Below, in pieces: positions 37,256 to 46,992 of a stretch of DNA of 64,000 bases. How positions within the stretch are numbered: the stretch's first letter is position 1; each line of letters begins with the position of its first letter. Made by a program: the position numbers and the translations under genes. Under the pieces are notes generated by a model, which saw only the letters and a list, made by a program, of their open reading frames with translations, did not search any database and was not told the origin of the DNA. The stretch is from Diplocloster modestus. GTDB taxonomy: Bacteria > Bacillota > Clostridia > Lachnospirales > Lachnospiraceae. The stretch lies in contig NZ_JAHQCX010000001.1 of assembly GCF_019042245.1 (NCBI RefSeq), positions 310,001 to 374,000 of the forward strand. The letters are read 5' to 3'.

Positions 37256-37320
37256 GAGAGCGAAGCGGCAGGGATTTGCGGGACGTACCGCAATTTCTCT
37301 GCCGCCCCGCTCTCCTTTCT
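37256..37320 (+). terminator. Long GC-rich hairpin after the spore protein gene
   Basis: 37256-37281 pairs with 37288-37314, about 26 bp with a few mismatches and a 6-base loop, followed by CTTTCTTAT. A strong terminator; unusually long stem. Confidence 0.7.
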
Positions 37321-37431
37321 TATATAATGCCCCTTACCCGTCCCGCTGCAGGCAGGGGTTGCATAAAAATATTACATATGGCATAGTAAGGGTACGAAGA
37401 AACAGATAGTTTGTTGATATAGGAGGATCAT

Positions 37432-37878
37432 ATGTTTGCAGTAAGAGATATGAAATTAAGTGACAAAGAGCAGGTACTTTCTATGGTTGAGGAGTTTTAC
37501 CAGAGCGACGCTGTGGATCATGCCATTTCCAAAGAGATCAGGGAGCGGTCATTTGAAGCAGCAGCCGGGACATCTCCAATGATACGGGGCATCGTGCTTG
37601 TGGAAGAAGAGCAGATTGTAGGATATGCCTACCTGACGCCATTCTATACCTGTGAGGCAGGCGGTGTGAACCTGATGATCGAAGAACTATTTCTCAAGGA
37701 TGTATGCAGAGGGAAAGGGTACGGTACGAAATTTTTCCAATGGATGTTCCGGGAATATCCGGATGTGGTCCGGTTCCGGCTGGAGGTGACAGCGGCCAAC
37801 GAGGGAGCAGCTGCTTTATATAAGAAACTGGGATTTGAATATTTGGATTACCGTCAGATGGTTCTGGACCGGTTGTAG
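37432..37878 (+). CDS. GNAT-family N-acetyltransferase
   Basis: 148 aa, a full GNAT fold. MFAVRDMKLSDKEQVLSMVEEF opens it; the acetyl-CoA-binding motif A is LFLKDVCRGKGYGTKFFQWM (R-x-x-G-x-G) near residue 92, and the end AALYKKLGFEYLDY matches motif B. It would acetylate an amine with acetyl-CoA in the cytoplasm. AGGAGGATCAT precedes ATG. The substrate cannot be inferred and the neighbours give no clue. Confidence 0.9.
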   Translation: MFAVRDMKLSDKEQVLSMVEEFYQSDAVDHAISKEIRERSFEAAAGTSPMIRGIVLVEEEQIVGYAYLTPFYTCEAGGVNLMIEELFLKDVCRGKGYGTKFFQWMFREYPDVVRFRLEVTAANEGAAALYKKLGFEYLDYRQMVLDRL

Positions 37879-38151
37879 AAGACAGGATATGGGATTATCT
37901 TTTTATATATTTTAAATTTGATTTTATTTCTTTTTAAAATAAAAGTCCCAATATATATATTATTTGGATTAAAAATTACCAACGGTGCTCTCGTGATGAT
38001 TTATGTCGAAACGCACATACTATCTATGATTCAAAAGTTAATTCGAGATATATTCGATAGATTTATTCTAATCATACAGGATTCGAGCAGAATAACCGAT
38101 GAATATCTGGAATTTATTTGAATGAATCAAGAGATGGAAGGAGCGTTTGGA

Positions 38152-38331
38152 ATGGATACAAATTGTGATTGTACACAGACTCAGGCAGATCAGCTGCCGA
38201 TCGCCATGGCATATGTGCCGAAACAGAAGTGGAACGGGACGTATGAATTAGCACAGGCGCTTGAGAAGGGGACGATATTCCCGGATCTGGACAAACCTCT
38301 TATGGTAGGAGGTGGCCTGATTCATGGATAA
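38152..38331 (+). CDS. cotJA: Spore coat-associated protein CotJA
   Basis: 59 aa from ATG 38152, which has AAGGAG eight bases upstream; an earlier in-frame ATG at 38122 lacks a ribosome site. The conserved block PIAMAYVPKQKW...YELAQALEKGTIFPDLDKPL is the CotJA signature. It is a small coat component made in the mother cell. It overlaps cotJB by 8 bp. In Bacillus the operon is sigma-E dependent; a CATACA element at 38073-38078 resembles a sigma-E -10 but the -35 is unclear. Confidence 0.9.
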   Translation: MDTNCDCTQTQADQLPIAMAYVPKQKWNGTYELAQALEKGTIFPDLDKPLMVGGGLIHG

Positions 38332-38584
38332 GAGCAAAGAGGAACTGTTAAAGGAAATTACGCAGGTCAGTTTTGCGGTGAATGACCTCACCCTGTATCT
38401 GGATACGCATCCAAATGATATGGAAGCCCTGAAGATGTTCGATCAATGTAAACAACAGCGCAAGGACGCCCTGAAACAATTTGCAGAAAAATATGAACCG
38501 CTCTGTTTGGATGACGTAGAAGCGGGCGCATCCTCATGGGCCTGGAACAACGCTCCGGTACCCTGGGAAGGAGGTGTCTGCTAA
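38324..38584 (+). CDS. cotJB: Spore coat protein CotJB
   Basis: 86 aa. The CotJB pattern is clear: ITQVSFAVNDLTLYLDTHP, then DMEALKMFDQCKQQRKDA, and a C-terminal WAWNNAPVPWEGG. It is required with CotJA and CotJC for assembly of a coat/peptide complex. It overlaps cotJA upstream and shares one base with the cotJC start (TAATG), so the three are translationally coupled. Confidence 0.92.
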   Translation: MDKSKEELLKEITQVSFAVNDLTLYLDTHPNDMEALKMFDQCKQQRKDALKQFAEKYEPLCLDDVEAGASSWAWNNAPVPWEGGVC

Positions 38585-39192
38585 TGTGGAATTATGAAAA
38601 GAGACTACAGTTTCCTGTGAATATTAAAACGCCCTGTCCGAAAACCGCGACTATGATTATTACGCAGTTCGGAGGACCCGACGGAGAGCTGGCCGCTTCC
38701 ATGCGGTATCTGTCCCAGCGGTATTCTATGCCCTATAAGGAAGTGGGCGGCCTGCTGACCGATATCGGTACGGAAGAGCTGGCTCATATGGAAATGATCT
38801 GTGCTATCGTTCACCAGCTGACCAGAAACCTGACGGAAGAACAGTTAAAAACAGACGGATTCGACACGTATTATGTGGATCACACGACCGCCTGCTGGCC
38901 TACTGCCGCCGCGGGAATCCCTTTCAACGCCTGTGAGTTCCAGTCCAAAGGCGACTGTATCACAGACCTGACCGAGGACCTTGCAGCCGAACAGAAGGCC
39001 AGGACCACCTATGACAATATACTGCGGGTGGTCAAGGATCCGGATGTACTGGCTCCGATCCGGTTCCTGCGGGCCAGGGAAGTCGTGCATTTCCAGAGGT
39101 TCGGCGAAGCCCTTCGATCCGTACAGGAAAAGCTTGATTTCAAAAATTTCTATGCCTTCAACCCTGAGATCGACAAGCAATTTATGGCGTAA
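38584..39192 (+). CDS. cotJC: Spore coat protein CotJC (manganese-catalase family)
   Basis: 202 aa from ATG 38584 (GGAAGGAGGTGTCTGCTA upstream). A ferritin-like four-helix protein of the Mn-catalase family, with helix motifs containing the carboxylate/His ligands: MRYLSQRYSM, GTEELAHMEMICAIVH, ADLAAEQKART-like LAAEQKARTTYDN and REVVHFQRFGEAL. It probably protects spores from peroxide in the coat. It is the last gene of the cotJ operon and ends at a strong terminator. Confidence 0.93.
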   Translation: MWNYEKRLQFPVNIKTPCPKTATMIITQFGGPDGELAASMRYLSQRYSMPYKEVGGLLTDIGTEELAHMEMICAIVHQLTRNLTEEQLKTDGFDTYYVDHTTACWPTAAAGIPFNACEFQSKGDCITDLTEDLAAEQKARTTYDNILRVVKDPDVLAPIRFLRAREVVHFQRFGEALRSVQEKLDFKNFYAFNPEIDKQFMA

Positions 39193-39195
39193 GCA

Positions 39196-39250
39196 AAATA
39201 TAGAAAGGGACATGTCCAATATCAGACATGTCCCTTTCTATATTTCAAAA
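39196..39250. terminator. Bidirectional terminator between cotJC and araB
   Basis: A perfect 21-bp stem (39196-39216 with 39225-39245) has an 8-base loop. The AT-rich stem base gives A/T runs on both sides, and it lies between convergent operons. Confidence 0.8.
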
Positions 39251-39292
39251 GCAGATTATACCTGGCCAACTTTATCGAAACATTAAATATAC

Positions 39293-40969
39293 TTATGCTT
39301 TCCTTGCATCCGCCTTAATCTTTTTCAGACGTTTCATCACATCATTTTCACCGCGACCGAAATAATCATGAAGGAGCTTGAATTCCGCATACAGCTGCTT
39401 ATAAGCTTCCACGTTTTCGGGAATCGGTTTATAATATTCGTCCTTGACCTTGCCCATAACTTTTGCCGCATCGAATATGGAATCGTATCCGCCTTTTTCT
39501 CTGCCGGCAGCCACAGCGCCGAACATGGCGGCACCCAGAGCCGGCGTCTGGTCGGAGGCGCTTAAGTAGATTTCCCGGTTGCAGACATCCGCGTAGATCT
39601 GCATCATCATAGGATTCTTGTAAGCAATTCCGCCGCATGCAAACAGTTTGTTGATCGGTACGCCATTTTCTTCAAAGGTCTGAATGATCATATTTTTGCC
39701 GAAAGCAGTGGCTTCGATCAGCGCGCGGTAGATTTCCTCCGGCTTTGTCTGAAGCGTGCAGCCGAGCAGCAGACCGGTCAGGTCCACGTCTACCAGCACA
39801 GACCGGTTGCCGTTCCACCAGTCCAGAGCCAGCAGGCCGCTTTCGCCGACTTTTAATTTGCTTGCCTTCTCGGTCAGGTACTGATGGATTCCTTTTCCTT
39901 CGGTGGCAGCCGCATCCTGGTAACTCTTTGGAACACAGTTTTTGACAAACCAGTCGAAATGATCGCCTACACAGGACTGACCGGCTTCATATCCAAAATA
40001 GCCCGGAAGAACTCCATCTTCTACGACGCCGCACATGCCGGGTACTATTTTTTCTTCGGTTCCGCATAAGATGTCGCAGGTCGAGGTTCCCATGATCATC
40101 AGCAGGTTGCCAGGCTCGGTGATGCCTACGGCCGGCAGTGCCACATGGGCGTCTACATTAGCGATGCCAACAGCAGTACCAGGGAGCAGCCCCATGCGGC
40201 CTGCCATTTCCGGGGTGAGTTCACCGGCTTTTTGCCCCAGCGGATAGATGTCCGCAGCCAATTTCTCTTCTACCACGTGATCCAGTTTTGGATGCAGGGC
40301 TTTGAAGAAGTCATTGGGGGGATATCCCTCCCGTTTACTCCACAAGGCTTTGTAACCAGCAGTACAGCTGTTGCGCCTCTCCTGGCCGGTCATCATCATG
40401 GTGACCCAGTCAGTGGCTTCCATAAAGCGGTCCATCCGATCATAGATGTCGGGAGCTTCTTCTGCGATCTGCATTAACTTGGGAAATAACCACTCGGAGG
40501 AGATCTTGCCGCCATAGCGCTGCAGGAAGCTCTCGCCCCGTTCTTTCGCGACGGCATTGAGACGGTTGGCCTGATCCTGGGCCGCATGATGTTTCCACAG
40601 CTTGACATAGGCATGAGGATTGTCCTTGAGATCCTCGTGAAAACACAGCGGGATTCCTTTGTCATCCACCGGAAGTACGGTACAGGCGGTAAAGTCAATG
40701 GCCAGTCCGATAACATCCTCTTTGCTGATTCCGGATTCTTTTAACACAGCCGGAATCGTCTGTTCCAATACCTCCAGGTAATCCTGGGGATGCTGAAGCG
40801 CCCAGTCGGGCCCCAGACGGGTAACACCGTCAGGAAGGTATTCATCCATGACCGCATGCGTATAATCTTTGACTGCCTGAGCCAGAATGGAACCATTCTC
40901 TACGTCAACCAGTACTGCCCGGCCGGACAGACTGCCGTAATCTACACCTATGGAATATTTTTTGGACAT
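39293..40969 (-). CDS. araB: Ribulokinase (AraB)
   Basis: 558 aa from ATG 40969 with CAGGAGGAATAAGA upstream. A FGGY-family sugar kinase: N-terminal phosphate motif [17 protein letters not shown], the catalytic-side segment [17 protein letters not shown] domain [12 protein letters not shown] and [18 protein letters not shown], then [15 protein letters not shown]. It phosphorylates L-ribulose to L-ribulose 5-phosphate. It lies 25 bp after araA on the same strand. No araD epimerase is in the window. Confidence 0.95.
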   Translation of the reverse strand: MSKKYSIGVDYGSLSGRAVLVDVENGSILAQAVKDYTHAVMDEYLPDGVTRLGPDWALQHPQDYLEVLEQTIPAVLKESGISKEDVIGLAIDFTACTVLPVDDKGIPLCFHEDLKDNPHAYVKLWKHHAAQDQANRLNAVAKERGESFLQRYGGKISSEWLFPKLMQIAEEAPDIYDRMDRFMEATDWVTMMMTGQERRNSCTAGYKALWSKREGYPPNDFFKALHPKLDHVVEEKLAADIYPLGQKAGELTPEMAGRMGLLPGTAVGIANVDAHVALPAVGITEPGNLLMIMGTSTCDILCGTEEKIVPGMCGVVEDGVLPGYFGYEAGQSCVGDHFDWFVKNCVPKSYQDAAATEGKGIHQYLTEKASKLKVGESGLLALDWWNGNRSVLVDVDLTGLLLGCTLQTKPEEIYRALIEATAFGKNMIIQTFEENGVPINKLFACGGIAYKNPMMMQIYADVCNREIYLSASDQTPALGAAMFGAVAAGREKGGYDSIFDAAKVMGKVKDEYYKPIPENVEAYKQLYAEFKLLHDYFGRGENDVMKRLKKIKADARKA

Positions 40970-40994
40970 TCTTATTCCTCCTGTTTCTGCCGTA

Positions 40995-42491
40995 TTAGCG
41001 GTACGCTGCCGCATTCCAGCGGAGCTCATTTTTAAAATTACGGATCGTGGTATCCTGATCAATAGTAACAGCTTCGATATCCATGGCAGCAGCCCAGTCA
41101 CCCATCTGCTCGGAACTCAGATCATAGGAGAACGCCGTATGGTGGGCTCCGCCTGCCAGAATCCATGCTTCCGCTCCGGTGATCAGATCCGGCATCGGTT
41201 TCCACAGCGCAGTGGCCACCGGAAGTTTCGGCATCGGGATATCCTGCTTTAAGCACTCCACATCATTGATAATCAGGCGGAAACGGTTCCCCAGATCCAC
41301 CAGGGAGCAGGCCACGCCTTTGCCGGGCTTGGATGTGAATACCAGACGGGCGGGATCTTCACGGTCACCCATGCTGAGAGGGCATACCTTGATGGCAGGC
41401 TTATTTTCCGCGATGGTGGGGCAGACCTCCAGCATATGGGACTGCAGGATCGCTTCGCTTCCCGGAGTCAGACGGTATGTATAATCCTCCATAAAGGACG
41501 TACCCTTGGCATCTTTGACGTTGGCGGTCATTAATTTCATCAGACGTACCATGGCTGCGGTTTTCCAGTCACCTTCCGCACCGAATCCATAACCGTCGGC
41601 CATCAGACGCTGCATCGCAAGGCCCGGAAGCTGCTGTAATCCGGAGAGCATCTGGAAATTTGTAACCACTGCCTGATAATCATTCTCCGTTAAGAACTTC
41701 CGGAAGCCCAGCTCAATACCGGCCTGCACGGCCACGTGCTGTTTGAATTCTGCCGCATCCCGGCCTTCCGTCAGGATATCATAGCTGTCATAATACTCAT
41801 CCACCAGCGCTTCGATCTCGCCCAGAGGTACAGCCTGGACATATTCCGCCACATCCGTGATATTGAACGCGTCGATTTCCCAGCCGAATTTAATGTGGGC
41901 TTCTACCTTGTCGCCTTCGGTCACGGCCACGTTTCTCATGTTATCGCCGACTCTTACGACGCGGATATGGCTGCTTTCCATCACACCCACCGCGGTACGC
42001 ATCCAGCTGCCGATGCGGTCCTGCACCCGGGTGTCGCTCCAGTGGCCGACCACGATCTTACGCTCGATACCCATCCGGCTGACGATATGGCCGAATTCCC
42101 GGTCACCATGAGCGGACTGGTTCGTGTTCATAAAGTCCATATCGATGGTATCATACGGTATATCCTGATTAAACTGTGTATGCAGATGGAGCAGAGGTTT
42201 GCGGTATTCCTGTAAGCCCAGAATCCACATCTTGGCAGGAGAGAACGTGTGCATCCAGGTGATGACCCCGGCACAGGTTTCATCGGCGTTGGCCTCATTG
42301 AAGAGCTTGCGGATAGAAGTATTGTCGATCAGCGTACCTTTGCATTCCACCTCATAGGGTAGGCGGCCGGATGCATTTAACCCCTCCACCATGATTTTCG
42401 AATGATTTTCCACTTCCCTGACACACTCATCACCGTACAGGTCCTGAGAACCGGTTGCAAACCAGAATTTGTATTGTTTCGTCTCTAGCAT
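40995..42491 (-). CDS. araA: L-arabinose isomerase (AraA)
   Basis: 498 aa (E. coli enzyme 500) from ATG 42491, with AAGGAGGATATAAGA upstream. Opening block [16 protein letters not shown] and [18 protein letters not shown] are AraA signatures; the Mn ligands fall in [24 protein letters not shown] and the His segment [11 protein letters not shown], with the last His in GGAHHTAFS. It converts L-arabinose to L-ribulose. It is transcribed with araB, downstream of an AraC-type regulator gene on the same strand. Confidence 0.96.
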   Translation of the reverse strand: MLETKQYKFWFATGSQDLYGDECVREVENHSKIMVEGLNASGRLPYEVECKGTLIDNTSIRKLFNEANADETCAGVITWMHTFSPAKMWILGLQEYRKPLLHLHTQFNQDIPYDTIDMDFMNTNQSAHGDREFGHIVSRMGIERKIVVGHWSDTRVQDRIGSWMRTAVGVMESSHIRVVRVGDNMRNVAVTEGDKVEAHIKFGWEIDAFNITDVAEYVQAVPLGEIEALVDEYYDSYDILTEGRDAAEFKQHVAVQAGIELGFRKFLTENDYQAVVTNFQMLSGLQQLPGLAMQRLMADGYGFGAEGDWKTAAMVRLMKLMTANVKDAKGTSFMEDYTYRLTPGSEAILQSHMLEVCPTIAENKPAIKVCPLSMGDREDPARLVFTSKPGKGVACSLVDLGNRFRLIINDVECLKQDIPMPKLPVATALWKPMPDLITGAEAWILAGGAHHTAFSYDLSSEQMGDWAAAMDIEAVTIDQDTTIRNFKNELRWNAAAYR

Positions 42492-42640
42492 TCTTATATC
42501 CTCCTTCTTAAAATAAATGTACACTGGTCAATACGAAAGAGCTCTTTCCGGCATTGGCCGTATAATGTTCGCTTACTTTCTATTTTAAGAACCGGAGGCT
42601 GTAAACTCAATTTCCCTTTCCTACGAAAATAGTAAAATAG

Positions 42641-43720
42641 TTACCTATTCCGACTTTTATTCCTGGCCTGGGCAGGCGTCATGTGATATTTTGCCGTAAA
42701 TATCTTATAGAAATAGCCCTTGTTCTGATAGCCGACGCTGACAGCGACCTGCTCCACGGTCATCTTTGTATCTGTGAGCAGTTCCATCGCCTTTGCCAGC
42801 CGGATATCCTGCACGTACTCCGAATAAGTTTTCCCACTCCTTTCCTTCAGCACGCGGTTGAAATAGTCTTCGTTAAAATGAAAGCGGTCCACCAGGTCAC
42901 GGATCGTGATCTCACGGTAATGAGTTCTGATGTAATCCCCGATATCTTCGTAGATCAGCCAGCGCATTTTCTTTTTTTGCTGGTCGGTCAGTGAAAATTC
43001 ATATTCCGTACTGATCAGATGCAGCAGGCGCAGTAAAAGGCCCTTGCAGGTATACTTCGTACCGATATCGTTGGCCTCCAGCTCGGTGATCAGCTGTTCG
43101 ATCAGCTGCTCCGCTCTTGGATCATGGTCCCGTTTGGGCTTAAAATGGATAAACTGCTGGACATCCTTTTGCTTCATCAGCGCGTCGTGCAGAAACTTTA
43201 CGATTTTAGGTTCCCCCAGCTTTTCTACCATGCCCTCCTCCAGGATCGCGTGATCCATTCCGATGAACAGGACACAGCTTTTCTGGCAGAACAGATAGTC
43301 CTGGTGCAGGCAGCTTTTGTCGATCAGGCACAAATCCCCCTGCTGGAATCGGACGTCTTTTCCCAGGATCCGTTGACGGAACTCGCCCTTCACCACATAG
43401 GCCAATTCAATATAATCATGGGTGTGAAGCTGGGTCTTTTCCCCGTCCGTGAATACACTGCAGAAAGAAAAGGGGGTGAGGGAGGGCTTGATCGTGGCGT
43501 ATAACCGGCCCTCCCGCTCCATATTCCAGAACAGGATATAGACCGGATGTTCAGTCGTAATAGGAAACGTCTTGACATCCTGGACCTCAAGGGAGTATTC
43601 CGGACACATAATCCTCATTGCGATGCTGTGATTTTCATCGATGGGGTCCGGAATTTTTTTTGTAATCTTTTCTATTTTGTTTAACAGCAAACGTTTCAGC
43701 TCCATTCCTTGCCGGGTCAT
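42641..43720 (-). CDS. AraC-family transcriptional regulator (probable ara operon regulator)
   Basis: 359 aa if started at ATG 43720; longer starts lie in or upstream of the promoter at 43746-43774. The ribosome site is weak and ATG 43705 is an alternative. The middle holds a cupin-like sensor domain (LHTHDYIELAYVVKGEF, RFQQGDLCLIDKSCLHQD), and the last 100 residues form the double helix-turn-helix (DLVDRFHFNEDYFNRVLKE, VEQVAVSVGYQNKGYFYKIF). It lies 150 bp upstream of araA in the same direction, so it is a good candidate to regulate arabinose use, though sugar binding is inferred. Confidence 0.88.
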   Translation of the reverse strand: MTRQGMELKRLLLNKIEKITKKIPDPIDENHSIAMRIMCPEYSLEVQDVKTFPITTEHPVYILFWNMEREGRLYATIKPSLTPFSFCSVFTDGEKTQLHTHDYIELAYVVKGEFRQRILGKDVRFQQGDLCLIDKSCLHQDYLFCQKSCVLFIGMDHAILEEGMVEKLGEPKIVKFLHDALMKQKDVQQFIHFKPKRDHDPRAEQLIEQLITELEANDIGTKYTCKGLLLRLLHLISTEYEFSLTDQQKKKMRWLIYEDIGDYIRTHYREITIRDLVDRFHFNEDYFNRVLKERSGKTYSEYVQDIRLAKAMELLTDTKMTVEQVAVSVGYQNKGYFYKIFTAKYHMTPAQARNKSRNR

Positions 43721-43745
43721 ATCATTAAAGAGAATTCCTACATTT

Positions 43746-43774
43746 AGTATAATAAAAACCGGCGTGATTGACAA
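43746..43774 (-). promoter_or_regulatory. Promoter of the AraC-type regulator gene
   Basis: On the minus strand TTGTCA (43769-43774), a 17-bp spacer and TATACT (43746-43751). This excludes translation starts upstream of about 43737. Confidence 0.65.
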
Positions 43775-43897
43775 CTGAATTCAGGCTGTCAGGACCCGTT
43801 CTGCAATTCCCGTTCCTGCCCTTCAGGAACCGAAAAGGGATACCAGATACATAAATGTACGGACTGAACAACAAATAACAACAAAATGTTACATTAA

Positions 43898-43926
43898 TTG
43901 TAGCCTCATATTTAAGATGCTATATT
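43898..43926 (+). promoter_or_regulatory. Promoter of the BY-kinase gene
   Basis: TTGTAG (43898-43903), a 17-bp spacer and TATATT (43921-43926), 39 bp before the start codon. Confidence 0.5.
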
Positions 43927-43964
43927 AAAACAGAATGTTACGGCATACTGGCAGGAGGCTTACA

Positions 43965-45503
43965 ATGAACTTGGAAGATAAAGAGAAAAGATACATACAA
44001 AGCGATAATGATAACCGCGCAGACAGTCAAGCAGACAGGGCAAACAGATCCGACGTAACAGACATAGCTGCGCGGGACAACAGCAGCGGTGAGATGGAAA
44101 TCGACCTGCGGGTCCTGTTATACATGCTGTGGAGCCGGCTTTGGCTAATCATATCCTTAGGGATAATGGGGGCGTGTCTTGCCGCCGTCATCAGTCAGAA
44201 CATTCTGATTCCCCAATACAGTGCGTCCACGCAGATTTATATTTTAAATAAACAGGACCAGTCTGCCGTTACCTACAACGACCTCCAGAGCGGCGCCCAG
44301 CTCACCAAGGATTATATGCAGCTGATAAAAAGCAGAACCGTATTGAAGCAGGCGATCGCGGACCTGAATCTTCAGATGACGCCCGAACAGCTCGCATCCA
44401 AAATCGATGTATCCGCCGTTTCGGACACGAGAATCATCACTATAACGCTGACAGACGCCGATCCGTACAGAGCGGCGGAAATGGCCAACCGGGTACGGGA
44501 AATATCTTCAAAGCAGATTCAGGAGGTAATGGATATCGAGGCGGTCAGCCTGGTTGATGCGGCGGATATCCCTTCGAAGCCCACGTCGCCGGATTTCAGG
44601 AAAAATATACTGCTGGGGGGACTGGCGGTATCCGCTGTGACCATTTTCTGCCTGATCCTGTTATTTCTGCTGAATGACAAAATTAAAACATCAGAAGATG
44701 TCGGGGAAAAATTAGCGTTGAATGTTTTGGGGTCCATCCCACAATTTAACCGGAAAAATCGAAAATATAAGAAACCGAAAACCAGGCAGCAGGAGGAAGC
44801 AAAAAAACATGAAAACAATATAATACCGGGCAAAATTAAAAACGATATACCTGTAAGCGAAGCTTACAATACCCTGCGCAGTAATATCCAGTTCTGCGGC
44901 AGCCATATAAAAGTGATCTCTGTCACCAGCTGTTTATCGGGAGAAGGAAAGTCCTGCGTCTCTATGCAGATGGCATTTTCCATGTCAGACATCGGAAAAA
45001 AAGTGCTCTATATCGATGCAGACCTGCGCAAGCCCGCTTCCTCAAAACAGATAAGTATAGATCGTGCGATCCCGGGCCTGACACAGTATCTCTCGGGGAT
45101 GTGTGAAACCGAAGAGGTACTGTTGAATACGAACAGAAAGAATCTGGACATGATTCATTCAGGACCGGTGCCGGCCAACCCATCGGAGCTGCTGGAAAAC
45201 GGAAGACTGAAAGAACTGCTTGATGAAGTAAAAACCCAGTACGATTACATATTCATCGACACACCTCCGCTGGTCCCGGTTATCGACAGCGCCATAATAT
45301 CGAATATTTGCGACAGGATCATTATGGTGATCGAATTTAACCGGATCAGCTGCCGCCTGGCTTCTTCCGTGACGAAACAATTGAATAAAACCAACTGCCG
45401 GATCCTGGGAGTCATCTTAAATAAAATAGACATCAATAAAAAATCCTCTTATGAAAAGTATTATGACAGTACTTATTACAGGGAATATTACGGAAGGCAT
45501 TGA
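43965..45503 (+). CDS. Fused Wzz/BY-kinase polysaccharide co-polymerase
   Basis: 512 aa from ATG 43965 with GCAGGAGGCTTACA upstream. The N-terminal Wzz domain has two membrane helices (about residues 57-75 and 215-235). The C-terminal domain is a bacterial tyrosine kinase: Walker A SCLSGEGKSCVSM near 330, Walker A' LYIDADLRKP, Walker B YIFIDTPPLVPVIDS, and a C-terminal tyrosine cluster YYDSTYYREYYG that is autophosphorylated. In most Firmicutes these two parts are separate proteins. It would control capsule or exopolysaccharide length, but no glycosyltransferase genes are adjacent. Confidence 0.92.
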   Translation: MNLEDKEKRYIQSDNDNRADSQADRANRSDVTDIAARDNSSGEMEIDLRVLLYMLWSRLWLIISLGIMGACLAAVISQNILIPQYSASTQIYILNKQDQSAVTYNDLQSGAQLTKDYMQLIKSRTVLKQAIADLNLQMTPEQLASKIDVSAVSDTRIITITLTDADPYRAAEMANRVREISSKQIQEVMDIEAVSLVDAADIPSKPTSPDFRKNILLGGLAVSAVTIFCLILLFLLNDKIKTSEDVGEKLALNVLGSIPQFNRKNRKYKKPKTRQQEEAKKHENNIIPGKIKNDIPVSEAYNTLRSNIQFCGSHIKVISVTSCLSGEGKSCVSMQMAFSMSDIGKKVLYIDADLRKPASSKQISIDRAIPGLTQYLSGMCETEEVLLNTNRKNLDMIHSGPVPANPSELLENGRLKELLDEVKTQYDYIFIDTPPLVPVIDSAIISNICDRIIMVIEFNRISCRLASSVTKQLNKTNCRILGVILNKIDINKKSSYEKYYDSTYYREYYGRH

Positions 45504-45548
45504 GCCGTTTCGCAGAAGTGTCAGAGAAAGTGCTTCTATTATTATAGC

Positions 45549-45600
45549 TTGACAAGGTGGAAAAGGGGATGTATTATAATGATATCAAAATAATATCATT
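45549..45600 (+). promoter_or_regulatory. Promoter and ATGATAT operator of the SPFH-RHH pair
   Basis: TTGACA (45549-45554), a 17-bp spacer and TATTAT (45572-45577). AATGATAT (45578-45585) is repeated inverted as ATATCATT (45593-45600), an 8-bp dyad just after the -10. The ribbon-helix-helix protein encoded downstream is the likely ligand (inference). Confidence 0.65.
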
Positions 45601-45623
45601 TTTAATCCGTGAGGAGGATTATT

Positions 45624-46601
45624 ATGAGTACTAAAAACACCGGATTTCAGGAAGAAAAAGTATTAAAGCCCGCGAGCGGCTTTGGCATGCTGTTTTTAGT
45701 CGTTTTGGTCATGATCGTCAGCATTCTGATCCCGGCTTTGAACGCGTCCCGCCCAGTGATCGGGCCTGTACTGTGGGTGATAGGTATCTTGTTGATCTGC
45801 ATAGCATTTGTGTTCCTGTTTGGGCTTAAGGTGATTCATCCCAATGAGGCGCTGGTCCTGACTCTGTTTGGTAATTATTACGGTACCTTGAAAAACGACG
45901 GCTTCTTCTGGGTAAATCCTTTCTGTACGGCGATTAATCCGGCTGCGAAGCAGGCTGTGGAGCAGACGGCTGCTGCAGGTGCCCGAAACGGAGCAGCCGC
46001 ACAGAGCGTCAGCAAAAAAGTATCACTGAAGACGATGACACTCAACAATGAAAAACAAAAAGTAAACGATGAACTGGGTAATCCTATAGAAATTGGTACC
46101 GTTGTCATATGGAAAGTAGAGAATGCTACAAAGGCTGTCATGAATGTGGAAAATTTTAAAGATTATCTATCCATCCAGTGCGACGCGATTACGAGAAACG
46201 CGGCCCGTCGTTACCCGTACGATACCTGCGAGGGCAAAGATGAGAAATCTCTGCGCGGCAGCAGCCAGGAAGTAGCGGATATAATGAAACAGGAACTGCA
46301 GGAAAAGGTGGAGGATGCCGGAATTCAGATACTGGAAGTAAGGATCACACATCTGTCCTATGCGCCGGAGATCGCTTCCGCCATGCTGCAGAGACAGCAG
46401 GCAGCCGCCATCATCGATGCGCGCCAGAAGATCGTGGAAGGCGCAGTCAGTATGGTGGAAATGGCCCTGTCGAAATTAAACGATACACAGATTGTAGAAC
46501 TGGACGAAGAGCGCAAGGCCGCAATGGTCAGTAATCTGTTAGTTATCCTCTGTGGAAACAAAGATGCCCAGCCCATTGTAAACAGCGGCAGTTTATATTA
46601 A
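45624..46601 (+). CDS. SPFH/Band-7 domain membrane protein (stomatin-like)
   Basis: 325 aa from ATG 45624 with GAGGAGGATTATT upstream. Two N-terminal hydrophobic segments (about 20-40 and 50-70) lead into an SPFH domain: VIHPNEALVLTLFGNYYGTL, then NELGNPIEIGTVVIWKVE-type strands, and a helical oligomerisation region EIASAMLQRQQAAAIIDARQ. Such proteins form membrane microdomain scaffolds. A ribbon-helix-helix gene follows after 98 bp and is frequently paired with this SPFH subgroup. Confidence 0.9.
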   Translation: MSTKNTGFQEEKVLKPASGFGMLFLVVLVMIVSILIPALNASRPVIGPVLWVIGILLICIAFVFLFGLKVIHPNEALVLTLFGNYYGTLKNDGFFWVNPFCTAINPAAKQAVEQTAAAGARNGAAAQSVSKKVSLKTMTLNNEKQKVNDELGNPIEIGTVVIWKVENATKAVMNVENFKDYLSIQCDAITRNAARRYPYDTCEGKDEKSLRGSSQEVADIMKQELQEKVEDAGIQILEVRITHLSYAPEIASAMLQRQQAAAIIDARQKIVEGAVSMVEMALSKLNDTQIVELDEERKAAMVSNLLVILCGNKDAQPIVNSGSLY

Positions 46602-46699
46602 ACTGGTACATAAGTCTGAAAATGGCAGAAAAAAAATCCGGTTTTTTATAAGCATGGAAGGATTCGGATAAGAAACGGCAGGAAAGGTCTGACGCAGTC

Positions 46700-46885
46700 A
46701 TGGAGAACAAACCGAAAGAGAAAAATAAAAAACAGGTACCATTACGGCTTTCGGCTAGTCTCTGGAATGATCTGGCCCAGTGGGCCGAGGACGATTTCCG
46801 TTCGATCAATGGCCAGATCGAATATCTGCTGACCGAATGCGTGAAACATCGTAAGAAAAAGCAGAATGGTGATTCTGAAGAATAA
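46700..46885 (+). CDS. Ribbon-helix-helix (Arc-like) DNA-binding protein
   Basis: 61 aa. A Lys-rich N-terminus precedes the RHH core: VPLRLSASLWNDLAQWAED (strand and helix 1) and FRSINGQIEYLLTECVKH (helix 2). This is the Arc/MetJ fold, which binds tandem short sites as a dimer of dimers. With the SPFH gene it probably forms an autoregulated pair binding the ATGATAT dyad at 45578-45600. Spacing to the weak ribosome site (AGGAAAGG) is somewhat long. Confidence 0.82.
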   Translation: MENKPKEKNKKQVPLRLSASLWNDLAQWAEDDFRSINGQIEYLLTECVKHRKKKQNGDSEE

Positions 46886-46890
46886 GGTCT

Positions 46891-46920
46891 GAAAAAAGTA
46901 ACCGGAAGGTTACTTTTTTC
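46891..46920 (+). terminator. Terminator of the SPFH-RHH unit
   Basis: A perfect 13-bp stem (46891-46903 with 46908-46920) with a GGAA tetraloop, ending in TTTTTT. The A-run on the other side makes it usable in both directions. Confidence 0.9.
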
Positions 46921-46992
46921 AGAGGGTGGGGGATGCGAAGTTTCCTGCAAGCTGTAATTGCGAGCTATTTGTAAAGGAGAACGAATAACAAT

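Noticed and set aside
38073..38078. CATACA as a sigma-E -10 box for cotJABC
   Set aside because: The -10 resembles the consensus, but no -35 at the correct spacing was convincing, so it is mentioned only under cotJA.
37918..38121. 67-codon AT-rich plus-strand frame before cotJA
   Set aside because: No ribosome site; probably the AT-rich leader of the cotJ operon.
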